In this document: positions 20,693 through 30,103 of the stretch, one piece after another | Layout: every line of letters starts with the position of its first letter | How positions within the stretch are numbered: the first letter of the stretch is position 1 | Assembly: GCA_022539475.1 (NCBI GenBank) | Contig: VCMS01000287.1 | Coordinates: forward strand, 1-64,000 | Length of the DNA: 64,000 nt | Origin: Gracilaria domingensis | Lineage: Eukaryota; Rhodophyta; Florideophyceae; Gracilariales; Gracilariaceae | Reading direction: 5' to 3' | Program-made: the position numbers and the translations under genes | Notes under the pieces: generated by a model | What the model saw: only the letters and a program-made list of their open reading frames with translations | Databases searched by the model: none | What the model was told of the DNA's origin: nothing

Positions 20693-22671
20693 TTGCGCAT
20701 GAACGCTGAGGACATTCAAGAAGAAGACTTGGCTCCAATTGAGCCAGGCAACCTTCCAAATCTGTCATCCACAACACAAAGTGGGGATCCAAGCGATGAA
20801 GGAGAACAACAGCCTCTGGAATGTCTATCTTCCCCTGACGCACCACCGCACCCTGCAGACGCCGATAATTCTGCACTAGCACGCAACAATAGAGGGCACT
20901 TGACAGCCAACTACGGTACTGCCTCTGTTCTCCAAAGTGCGCCGGTGATGAACACTTTGCTTTGGCAAAAAGCTTCGCAAGTTTGCAGGAAGATCGGCGA
21001 TCAGATCTTGTCCGAGCAATGCTGCTGGCTCTTTCCGCTCCGCGTGGAAAAGTGAATGAACTCATGAGATGGAACCCCCGAAAAGGACAAAACAGAAAAG
21101 AGAAGCGACGCAAAACAGGAGAAGCAGGAGCAAGCGCTACGACAACCTATGCAATCAAAGGATCACGAATGTGTCAGTATGGCTTTTCTGCGACCGTTCA
21201 GCTTCATCCTAGAACCGTGAACCGCTTTGCTCTTGAAGTGTGCTCTGATAGCAACTTCACGTTACCTGAACACGAGCACTGCAAAAGTCGAAAAGGAAAA
21301 CTCTCATTTCAATCGACTGTCGCCCTCGCATTTCTCAAGAGATACGGAGATGTCAATGCCTTGTGCTGCCCAACGAGACGAGGGTCTTCAGATGAACGCC
21401 CAGTGCAGTGGCTTTGCAGCGATGTTCGTCGAGAGGATGTATACAATCATTACAAAAGTTCGTGGGCAACAATCACTGACGCAGCAATGGAATGGTCGCA
21501 ATCGCAACGCCCAGATTTTCCACTCAGTCAGAATGGCTTTCTCAAGGTGTGGTCATCACATCTGCCAACTCTACGGATTCTAAAAGTTGGCAGTGACTTC
21601 TGTGATACGTGCACAACCTTGCTCAACTCCGCGACGTCCACGACTAACATTGAACTTCGAGCCTCCCTTCTGGCCGCTCGTAGGAAACACCGGGTCGAAG
21701 CTGCAGAGGAGTTCGGAGTCTACAGGGAGATTCAGACGGCCTCTCGCAATTCTCCTTCTACAGAACCTATTCACATGGTGTTTGATTTCGCCGAGAAGGT
21801 GTTACTTCCTCATTTACTACGTCAGCCAGGTCAATTACATTTCGTAACGGGGCTGAAATTTGACATCTTTGGGGTTTCCAGCGGCAGTTTAAAGGTTTGT
21901 TTTATATACGGCCTCCCAGAAGGGCACTGGCCAAATTACATAACTTGTAACGAGCTTGCCTCAATGCTGCATCATGCCTTTTTGAAGCATCGCGAGGCTG
22001 GACTGCCCACTGCGCTTCATTGACGCGTAAACTTGCATGCGGATAACTGCAGCGGGCAAAACAAGAACAGGTACATGCTTTGGTACCTTCTTTGGAGGGT
22101 ATGCATGGGGTACGAGGATAAAATTGTGCTCCGTTTTCTTGTGGCTGGGCTCACGAAGAATCGTTGCGATGCCGCCTTTGGTTTAGTGAAGCGTCGTCTT
22201 AAACAGTTTGATGTTTACTGTCCTAGTAATATGATGAAGGTTATTGGCGAAAGTGCGGAATCTAATCATGTCGTGTGTTCTACAGAGGTGTCTTGGATTG
22301 ATTAGAAAAGATTTTTGTCTCTGTTCTTTACTGTCCCAAGTGCGTTGCGTTTGTCAAAATTTCATCTCTTCCGTTTTAGTTCGAAGTTTTCGGAAGGTGT
22401 GTACACAAAGTCTTTGTCGACTAATACAATGTGGTCTAGATATAAGCTATTGAAAGCTGATGTTACTGTGTGCTTTTTAAAAGAAGAAAGTTAGAGAGTT
22501 CTGGAAGACAGTTTTACGCAGATGAAGATAAGTCCCTTGTCCGCAGTGCCCTCTGCACAGGAAAAAAACAGGAAAGCATACTTGGTAAAAAACGTTCTTG
22601 ATCGGTACTACAAGGACAATGCTGAAATGAGGGAGAAGTATTTTGATAGCGGTAGTGGCAGGAGAGGATGA
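20693..22671 (+). pseudogene. DUF7869-like transposon-type protein, broken
   Basis: A frame from 20693 switches at about 20955 (one lost base) to a long frame from 20962. It then runs to TGA at 22669-22671, interrupted by TGA 22021-22023, TAG 22303-22305 and TAG 22492-22494. The core reads LHADNCSGQNKNRYMLWYLL followed by VAGLTKNRCDAAFGLVKR. This resembles the acidic-residue core of the DUF7869-like group, common in animal and algal repeat families and resembling an RNase H-fold nuclease; I recall this family from memory. A Cys pattern CDTC at about 21600 precedes it. At least the first stop fits CGA to TGA decay (LH*RVNLHADN) and the second fits TGG to TAG. Confidence 0.6.
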
Positions 22672-23237
22672 TTTCTGAGGTAGAAGACTGCTTTTATCTT
22701 ACATATGGTACTAAAAAGTGTTTGCAAGATATCTTCGCACTACAACGTGCATTTTACAATCTGTTTTCAGCATTTTGCAGCTAAGAATAGGAGCTACAAC
22801 TTTGATTTTCAGATCGGAAACAAAGTTTAGGATGTAAATTGGCCATATCTCCGTTTGCTCCAAAAAGCCATCTCGTATAATTGAAATGGAATGGAACACA
22901 ATTTGGCAAACTCGTAGAACGCCCCTTAGTCCTTACCCAAATTGTGATTTTAAGAGTTACTCAGTAAAAGAGGGTTTGCAAGATGTTTGATTCGTGGACC
23001 CTGGGAAATAGCAAGCAAGGAAGCAGAGGCTTTGCTTATTTTTTCGCTCCCCTACTCTCGTTTTGCCTTTTGCCATCGGTCTTCGCCTAGCGCCTGCTAC
23101 GAACACGCCATGCAGCAGTCCGCTTTAGATTGTTCGAATTTTATGAACCTGTTTCGAACAACCGAGGGCTTTTTGTCATGTTCGGTAGCCCTCGTCACGC
23201 TTTTTTCGTTCTGAATTGTAGGCCGCGAAGCGGCGTA
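22672..23237. other. Spacer, nothing recognised
   Basis: No gene-like reading or repeat that I can support, apart from an imperfect palindrome at about 23216-23241 (TTGTAGGCCGC / GCGGCGTACAA) into whose right arm the copia element inserted. Confidence 0.5.
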
Positions 23238-23242
23238 CAATT

Positions 23243-23416
23243 TGAAAGAAGGAAAGATCGATGGCCGCCCTGCCGGCAGTCGCCGGCGGGCAAGCCCTTT
23301 ATTTGGGGTTGCTACGTGGCCACTCGATGGGCGTGATGACTTCGTGAGAACAGCTGTTGGCTTGGGGGCGACCGGCGCTTATCTGGCATGAGCGCATCGA
23401 TCGATGCGTGATAACA
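23243..23416 (-). repeat. Copia 3' LTR (174 bp)
   Basis: Shares AAGATCGATGGC..GCCCTGCCGGCAGT and GGGCAAGCCCTTTATTTGGG with the right copy. It holds an extra 75 bp between two GCGTGAT motifs. Confidence 0.82.
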
Positions 23417-23442
23417 CACCCCCTGATGAGCGCGGGTCGTCG

Positions 23443-26400
23443 TCAGCGCTTGTGGATATGTCGCAGCGGCCGAAGGTTGAGTAATTGCACGTTGCGCTCA
23501 AACTGCTGCGGCCGTAGGGGCTTCGTCATGATGTCAGAGCGTTGTCTAGCGGACGGTACGTGCTCCGGCTTGATGTTTCGATTTCGGATATGATGACGCA
23601 GAAAATGGTGCCTGAGATCCAAATATTTGCGTCGCTTTGTCGAGCCTTGCTGAAGTGCAGCGCCTATGGCTGACTGGTTGTCCATTTTCAATGGGGTCGG
23701 TATCGATAAGGCAAAGCCGAGGAATCCCAGAATTCTTCGGAACATGACCGCGTCGCGTGTAGCAGCGGTAGCGGCGTAGTACTCCGCTTCGCACGTAGAG
23801 AGTGCTGGAACGGATTGCTTGCGGGAGGACCAATCTATCAGATTTTCATTCAAGAAGTGGGTAGCTCCTGATGTGGAACATCGCGTTTGTGTGTCTGCGG
23901 CGAAGTCGGCGTCGGAGTACGATGTAAGGTTTGTGATGGGGACACTGCGTGGGTAGTGCAGCCCGTGGGTGGCTGTGGCTTTTAGGTATCGCCCTACTGA
24001 TTTGATATGTTTCCAATGGCGTTCAGTTGGGTTTGTTAGGGCCAGCGCCAGTTTTGAGGTGACAAATGCGATGTCGGGCCGCGTACAATCTGACAGCCAC
24101 CTGAGACAACCAACCACCTGTGCGTATAGACTTTTCGACTTCGATGAGGGTGTGTCATTGGCGTCGGGAGGGTGATATCCCACGCCGGATGTGTACGGGG
24201 TGCGTTTTCCATTAGCCTTTTCTAGGCCAAGCAGTGTTAATATTTGTTGCACCGTGTAGGGTTGCGATATGGAGATGGCGCCGTTGTGGTCTTTGGTGAT
24301 TTTCCATCCGAGATATTGGGTAGGCGTGCCCAATCGTTTGATCGCATATTTTTGCTGGAGTCGTGAGAAGAGGTTATCTATTCTGTGTTTGTTGGTGGCG
24401 GCGATGATGAAGTCGTCTATGTTTAGCACGACGATTGTGTACTGGTCTGCGTCGGTGCGATTGACAAAGAGTGCTGGATCATCGGGGGATTGATGGAAGC
24501 CGAGAGATTGTAGGTATTTCCATGCTTCTTCCAGGTAGTAATGTCCGGCTGGAGGGGTCCCATAGAGATTGAGTATCAGCTGAACTCCTGGTTCTTGATG
24601 AGTGTAGGAGCCGTCAAATTTCGGATGTTGTCTGACGTATACAGGACTCGTATGTTGGTACTTCTCGTGCGTGAAGGCTGGTGTTATATCGAAGTGTTCG
24701 AGTTCCAGTCCGTGTTGTGCAGCGAGTGCGAATATCAGCCGAACTGTGGCTTTCTGTGAGAGGTGTGCAGCGGTTTCTTCTGGATTAAAGTCCTTGTGGG
24801 GTATCATTTTGTCCCCGCGGACGGAGCATCTGACCTTGCGGCTCATGATGTCTCCTTCTGGTGTGCGTTTGTATTTGTAAGTCATGGTGAGTGGGATAAG
24901 TCTCTTTGGTAGCTGTGCTTTCGGCAGCCACTTAATGGATTTGAGCTTATCGAGCTTTGAGAGTTCTGCGTTGTGTGCTATTGCCCATTCGTTGGCGTCG
25001 GGGTACTTGTTTGCCTGCTTTCGGCTTGTTGGTGCTGGAGTGGTGTGTGTGATTGTTCCTGGCGTTGGGTGCGGGATATGGTTCTTAAAAGCGGTCGACA
25101 TTGATGCCACGGGGTCTTTGGAACGGTAATATGGGTGGAAGTCTCGTGTCGGAATTTGTATGTATCGTCCTGTGCCGAGGGCCATAACTACGACGTTTTG
25201 AGGGGTGACACCGTACATATATCTGCATGGTATTCCTCTGCTGTCCAACTTAGACTGTAGCTGGATACTGGTGGGGAGGAGGGCATACCCGAGTTGTCCG
25301 AAGGCGTGTAGTGCGTGTGGCTTGGCCGGCGAGCCGAAGATGGCTTCGTGGGGCGTTCTGCCAGTGGACGAGTGTGGGGTTAGGTTGTACTTGAAGGCAG
25401 TGTCACGGATTGCGTCTTCCCAATGTTCATCGCCAAGCCCACTATGTATGAGGTTGGCTCTCGCAACTGAGCATAGTGTTTGATTGATACGCTCAGCGAT
25501 ACCATTTTGTTGTGGTGTGTATGCTGTGGATGTAACTTGGCTTGTGCCGTGTGCGGAAAGTATTTGCTGGAGCGCTTTGCTCAAATATTCTTTGGCGTTA
25601 TCAGAGAGGAATATGGTGGGAGACGTTCCGGTGGCGTTGTTGAAGAATCGCAGGGCGAATGCGAGGACTTTGGAAAGTCCCTGTCGATTTTTGCTGAAGT
25701 GGAGGAGTAAGTATCGGCTGTAGAGTTCGAGAAACGTGACGAAGAAGCGGTTGTGGTGTGTTGAAGTGTGTGATATGGGGCCACAGATGTCAGATGTGAT
25801 TACTTTGCCGAGAGGGTACTGGTGTGTCGTTTTTCGGTGCGGTTGGCGCTTGAGGCGCCCTTGTTTGCACCCGCTACATGTGATTTTGCGATTGCCGACG
25901 TGGCGGAGTCGTGGTTCGGGGATGATGTGGAGTGTGGCTAGTCTTGCGAGTTTGGAGGGTGGGGCGTGATTATATATCAGGTGCCATTCGTGTAGTTCAG
26001 GGTCTGACAGGTGTTCTTGTGCTGATGGTGCGGTGATAAGCGCCAGGGGCCGAGGACGAAATGATCGCTTGGAGCGGTGGGTCGGGGGGTTTGTGGCACG
26101 TCTTGTTTGGCGGCTGGGCAGTGGAGCTGGGAGAGGGGCTGGTTTTTTGCTATGGAGCAGAAACCGGGTTTCGGAGCTTTCGGATCTGGTGTTTTTGGCG
26201 GTGCTTGAAGTGGGTCGAAGGTTGAGAGTGTAGGTGTTATTATTCCAGGATGCGGTGCCAAGCACTTTTATTGGTATCGTGCGACTTAGAATGTATGCAG
26301 TATGGGGGGTGAATATAACGGGGCCGATATGTCGCGTGATCGCGTGAACAGAGATGAGGTTTCCATTGACGTTTTGGTTGATCAGTGTGGGTATATTGAT

Positions 26401-26562
26401 TGAGACTCCCTCGTCACTGATCATTCGAAGAGTGCCCCTCTTCGTTGTCCGTAGGGGTGTGGATGAGGCAGTGTGGGTTAGGATGGGGGTGTCAAGGTCA
26501 GTTTTGTCTTTGGTTCCGTGGGAAACAATGCTTGGATGGGCCCCAGAGTCCAAAGCGTACAC
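23443..26562 (-). CDS. Copia pol: protease, integrase, reverse transcriptase, RNase H
   Basis: 1039 residues without a break. The protease site (LDSGAHPSIV) is at the start. Integrase has a zinc finger remnant (CSGCKQGRLKRQPH) and core motifs TSDICGPI, FLSDNAKEY and QQNGIAERINQT. RT has FDITPAFTHEK and the catalytic pair as NIDDFIIA, where copia elements usually have YVDD. RNase H shows SYSDADFAAD, STCEAEYYA and a C-terminal LDLRHHFLRHH. The frame begins by a -1 step from gag around 26560, which could be programmed frameshifting or a lost base. Gag upstream carries stops, so the copy cannot move alone. Confidence 0.88.
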   Translation of the reverse strand: MYALDSGAHPSIVSHGTKDKTDLDTPILTHTASSTPLRTTKRGTLRMISDEGVSINIPTLINQNVNGNLISVHAITRHIGPVIFTPHTAYILSRTIPIKVLGTASWNNNTYTLNLRPTSSTAKNTRSESSETRFLLHSKKPAPLPAPLPSRQTRRATNPPTHRSKRSFRPRPLALITAPSAQEHLSDPELHEWHLIYNHAPPSKLARLATLHIIPEPRLRHVGNRKITCSGCKQGRLKRQPHRKTTHQYPLGKVITSDICGPISHTSTHHNRFFVTFLELYSRYLLLHFSKNRQGLSKVLAFALRFFNNATGTSPTIFLSDNAKEYLSKALQQILSAHGTSQVTSTAYTPQQNGIAERINQTLCSVARANLIHSGLGDEHWEDAIRDTAFKYNLTPHSSTGRTPHEAIFGSPAKPHALHAFGQLGYALLPTSIQLQSKLDSRGIPCRYMYGVTPQNVVVMALGTGRYIQIPTRDFHPYYRSKDPVASMSTAFKNHIPHPTPGTITHTTPAPTSRKQANKYPDANEWAIAHNAELSKLDKLKSIKWLPKAQLPKRLIPLTMTYKYKRTPEGDIMSRKVRCSVRGDKMIPHKDFNPEETAAHLSQKATVRLIFALAAQHGLELEHFDITPAFTHEKYQHTSPVYVRQHPKFDGSYTHQEPGVQLILNLYGTPPAGHYYLEEAWKYLQSLGFHQSPDDPALFVNRTDADQYTIVVLNIDDFIIAATNKHRIDNLFSRLQQKYAIKRLGTPTQYLGWKITKDHNGAISISQPYTVQQILTLLGLEKANGKRTPYTSGVGYHPPDANDTPSSKSKSLYAQVVGCLRWLSDCTRPDIAFVTSKLALALTNPTERHWKHIKSVGRYLKATATHGLHYPRSVPITNLTSYSDADFAADTQTRCSTSGATHFLNENLIDWSSRKQSVPALSTCEAEYYAATAATRDAVMFRRILGFLGFALSIPTPLKMDNQSAIGAALQQGSTKRRKYLDLRHHFLRHHIRNRNIKPEHVPSARQRSDIMTKPLRPQQFERNVQLLNLRPLRHIHKR

Positions 26563-27460
26563 TGTGGTGTGTCTTGCGTGTCCGTGTCAGGGAGTGATTC
26601 GAGCGCTTTCATGGCCTGGACAATTTCGGCGGCTATCTCGTCATCTGCTGCAGATGCCTGTTTCGCGTTAGAGCGAGTTCGCGTGTTGCGTGGCCGTTGT
26701 GGTTTGATGTCGTCAATCTTTTTCGTGAGTTCAAGAATGGCGTTGCGGAGGCTGCGTGTGCTAGACCCGCCGTAGCGTCCACGACCCCGACCGCGTCCTT
26801 CTCTGTAAACGTGGCCGCCTGTTCGGTTCTTGGAGGATGTGGGTCGTGTGGCGGATATGTCGATTGGAACCTGTTGGGACAGTAAAGCTTCGTACTGCTC
26901 GAGGCCGTGTTGGGTCTCACGTATGGTCAGTGGTGGGTTGTCAATCATCATGGATATTGCGCGCTGGGAAACCCTTTCATCTGATACAAGACCCTGTAAA
27001 ATGAAGGTCACGGTCATCTTTTCATCCGATATACCCGGCATTTGTGCAACAATTTGTTTGCGCCGTATAGCAATATGTTGAGTGATGTACTCGGAGATTG
27101 TGCCAGTCCTTCGACGATTCGTGGCTTCGAGTGATAGGCTGTAGAAATCTTTGGTGGACTGGGAGTCTAGGGTGTTTTTGACAGTTTGTACAATTCGCGC
27201 CGATGACGCCGTGAAGATTGTAGGGTTGGCAATCATTTTGGTGACTTCCTGCGTGATACTTTTTGTAATTATGCGGCGGAGGCTGGCAATTGCTTTAAGC
27301 TGTTCTGGGGTTTAAGGCTGGAAGTTCTGGTCGATGAGATTTGTGTAGTCGTGTTTGGTGAGGATATCCTGCAAGTTTTGCCACCACTAAAAGTAATTTT
27401 CCGGTGTGAGTTCAATAAGCCCTTCTGTGAATTGCCACGCAGGGTGGGATTGTGCACCAA
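26478..27460 (-). pseudogene. Copia gag with two stop codons
   Basis: The open part (27236-26478, 252 codons) reads as a copia gag/UBN2-type domain (ISEYITQHIAIRRKQIVAQM, then MTVTFILQGL) followed by an Arg/Gly stretch (EGRGRGRGRYGG). No CCHC knuckle is seen. Upstream in the same frame the protein continues (WWQNLQDILTKHDYTNLIDQ, TPEQLKAIASLRRIITKS) but is stopped by TAG at 27387-27389 and TAA at 27312-27314. The TAG sits where a Trp codon would fit. Confidence 0.72.
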
Positions 27461-27705
27461 AAGGTTGCGGAGTGGAGGAAAATTCTATTTTCGTATTGTG
27501 AGTAGTGTAACCAATCTCTTGTTGCGCCTGTCTCCAGAGATTGAGCCAGATTTCTCGAGTTTGGCGGTAGTGAAAGCGTTTCTATCGCGTTGTGAGCGTG
27601 GAGAGTTAGGAGCAATGCTCTGGTTGCACGGGAGCATTGCTCACACCGTGGATCGAGTTGTGGCTTGTTGGGGTGTGGCGCGGTGGCGCGGAGGTGCCCA
27701 TGACC

Positions 27706-27804
27706 TGAGAGAAGGAAAGATCGATGGCTGCCCTGCCGGCAGTCACCGGCGGGCAAGCCCTTTATTTGGGGTTGCTACGTGGCCACTCGATGGGCGTGAT
27801 AACA
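27706..27804 (-). repeat. Copia 5' LTR (99 bp)
   Basis: Near-identical to parts of 23243-23416 but lacking 75 bp. Followed by the CAATT target duplication at 27805-27809. Confidence 0.8.
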
Positions 27805-27809
27805 CAATT

Positions 27810-28356
27810 CACGAAGCGAAGCGGCCTACAATTTTTTCGTTACGCCCGTTGTCTTACAAGGGTGCAGAACGGAAATTAATATACCATTCTATAGTTTTTT
27901 ATTAGACCGCACAGAAGTCAAGTTTTATTCCGATTGCTACATTCCGAGATCAAATTTTGATGTGCATCTATGATAGAAAGAAGGCTATAAGGCTACCCTT
28001 TTACAGAGTACAATCTAAGGGTATTCTTTGAATACAGTTGGTATGCTCGTGGGAACGATAATGCTCCTGCCCACACGTGGGTGCAAGTTGTATCTCGTAG
28101 AATCCCCCGTCCGGCACCGTCGCTACGTTCTGACGTGTTCTCTGGCGTTGGCAAAGGTTCTACGAACCATCTTATCTTCTGGGCTTCGAAGAGGTTAAAT
28201 ACGAATTCCTCACGCACATACATACGAAGGTATCTCATTTGCAGGAAAGAAAGGTTAACCTTCCGTCCTGAGGGCCGCGCAATTAAAGCGCAGCTGAGAG
28301 CGATTTTTTCCCCCTGTACGCCGCCTTGTAAGACAGGATAGAAAAATAACGTCACG
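27810..28356. other. Spacer, promoter side of the TL29-like gene
   Basis: Nothing coding recognised. Short ORFs at 27993-28355 and 28081-28341 overlap each other on opposite strands and lack known motifs. An in-frame TAG lies seven codons before the ATG at 28357. Confidence 0.5.
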
Positions 28357-29757
28357 ATGATAACAAGTGGTTCTTGCTTCGCGTTTGTGTCTCAATTCCC
28401 TCTGGGTACATTGCCGGGTGCGGAAGCTCGGCTACGAGGGCCGCGCAAGATATGGACGTCATGTAGTGACCAAAACCTGACAAAGCTTTCGAGACGTGTC
28501 TTCTTGTCCACGAGTTGCGTACTGTCTGCGTCTACGATGGTTTCAATGCTTCCTCAGTTGTCGGATGCATCCGTGAATATCGACACGGAAAGATTTGGGG
28601 ATAAAGGTATGTTTAACCATGAGTCGAAGAATTCTGAGTAAGAAATGTTTCTCCAAAAGATGTATTAACCTCTCGGAATGTTAATCGTTTGTCCCTGTTA
28701 CTCCAGAGTTGAAGGTTAGCGCTATCAACAGTAAGTCACTCCCCCCCGCCTCTCACATCCGGATTCCGGACCACGTGTGGTACATCCGAAGAAGAAAGCC
28801 CGCGCGACTTTGTCATACAATACAGGAAACTGAGTTCTGACCAATGACTCACACCTTCGCTTTTCTTTTTGGCGTGATTACTGTTGGGGCTAAATGTATC
28901 AACTCCGTAATGTTCTAGAGGTGAAGCAAAATGTACGCAATAGATTGACACAAAGACCAGAGCTCTTGCCATATTTTTTCCAGTTAACGCTACATGACGC
29001 ATTGACGTTTAATCCGGATACGCTTGACGGAGGACCAAATGGAAGTTTACGTTTTGAGCTTGAACGTGAAGGAAATCGAGAGCTACAAGAAGCACACGAG
29101 GCGATTGAATCCATACGTGCTCTGCAACGTCAAGATATGAGTTACGCCGACACTTGTGCCTTTGCTGGAGCGGTTGCTGTGGAGATCACAGGAGGTCCTC
29201 GCATTGTGATTCAGCTTGGGCGAGAAGACGCCAAAGATGCGGATCCGGAGGGGAAGAGCAACCTTTTCAAGCCAGGAGCTTCGGCCAGTGATCTGAGAAC
29301 GGCTTTTGAGTCTGCTGGGCTTAATGGTGCTCGAGATGTAGTCTTGCTCCACGGAGCGATTGGTTCCCTTGCTGACATCGGTCAAAGTCGAACGGAGAAA
29401 ATGAAAGAGGTGGCAGTCGACGACGAGGACGAAGAGCAACTCGAGGACCTGGACGACGTGACGTATGGAAAGGTCACGAGCACAAAACGGGGAGCGGTTC
29501 TGGTTTCCTCCAATGTCTCGCAGCTAACTCTTGGGGGAGAAAAGTTCAGCAACGCATATCTTAAAGCAATCCTGAAAGCAAAGGACCTCAATCAGCTTTC
29601 CCAACGCGATCAAGCTATTCTTGGCGACAAATCAATGTTTGCCGAGGTACAGAAGTACGCAGGAAATAACGGGAAGTTCACGAACGATGTTGCTGATCTA
29701 TTCCAGCAAATATCTCTTCTCGGAAGCTCCTACGAGTCTCTCAAACTTCAGAGTTAG
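28357..29757 (+). CDS. Class I heme-peroxidase-fold protein without heme ligands, plastid lumen (TL29-like), one intron
   Basis: Exon 1 is 28357-28606 and exon 2 is 28919-29757; intron 28607-28918 has GTATGT and TTCTAG ends and restores frame (362 residues). Residues 1-70 look like a two-step plastid signal: an early Phe-containing leader (SCFAFVSQF), then SRRVFL at 45-50, a strong twin-arginine motif, then a short hydrophobic stretch. The mature part matches ascorbate-peroxidase-type enzymes (QLTLHDALTF, GGPNGSLRF, MSYADTCAFAGAVAVEITGGP). However, the distal Arg is Q105, the distal Trp is L108, and the proximal heme-ligand His is I231; only H109 remains. Plant TL29 (APX4) is likewise a lumenal, Tat-imported relative without peroxidase function. 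An acidic insert (DEDEEQLEDLDD) follows. Role unknown; catalysis unlikely. Confidence 0.8.
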
Positions 29758-30103
29758 CTTTAGAATCAACACTGGTCGCATCTTCCCTTCTTGCTCAATT
29801 TCTACCGATTTTGAAGCCTCGCACTTAGGATAGCCCCACAGGCTACCGCGCGACTCCAACACGCGCACCTCCAACAATCTTCTCTTTACATGTTTCTCGG
29901 TTAGTATCTTTTGACAAACGGTATTGATGATGTCTTTCAGGCTGTCGAAGTCTTCAAAGCGAGATTTAGGGTGGAATACCCACCTGCTCGTCTTCTTGGA
30001 TATATTCGTTCTGTCCACATGGTTTGATTTGCGCTAGAACCTGGTTCAGCTAATGACAAGACCTAACCCTGAAGCTAAGGACGCGCCAAGTAGACGGAAG
30101 GTC
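29758..30103. other. Convergent 3' region, possible small ORF
   Basis: A minus-strand ORF of 106 codons (29698-30018; MDRTNISKKTSRWVFHPKSR at its start) overlaps the 3' end of the TL29-like gene. It has no recognised motif. I leave it unassigned; it may be UTR sequence. Confidence 0.3.

Larger units (their letters stand above)
23238..27809 (-). mobile_element. Ty1/copia LTR retrotransposon with CAATT target duplication
   Basis: CAATT at 23238-23242 and 27805-27809 flanks the element. LTRs are 23243-23416 (3' in element sense) and 27706-27804 (5'). In the element sense each LTR begins TGTTATCACGC and ends CA. A purine-rich AGGGGGTG next to the 3' LTR (about 23418-23426 on the minus strand) serves as polypurine tract. 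The domain order protease-integrase-RT-RNase H defines Ty1/copia. The LTRs are unusually short, and the 5' one lacks 75 bp present in the 3' one, between short direct repeats GCGTGAT. Confidence 0.87.

Noticed and set aside
28894-28918. ATG at 28894 as the start of the TL29-like gene
   Set aside because: In-frame TAA directly upstream, whereas the intron model joins a twin-arginine leader in phase.
29698-30018. 106-codon minus ORF beyond the TL29-like gene
   Set aside because: No motif, overlaps the 3' end of a supported gene; kept only as a weak possibility.
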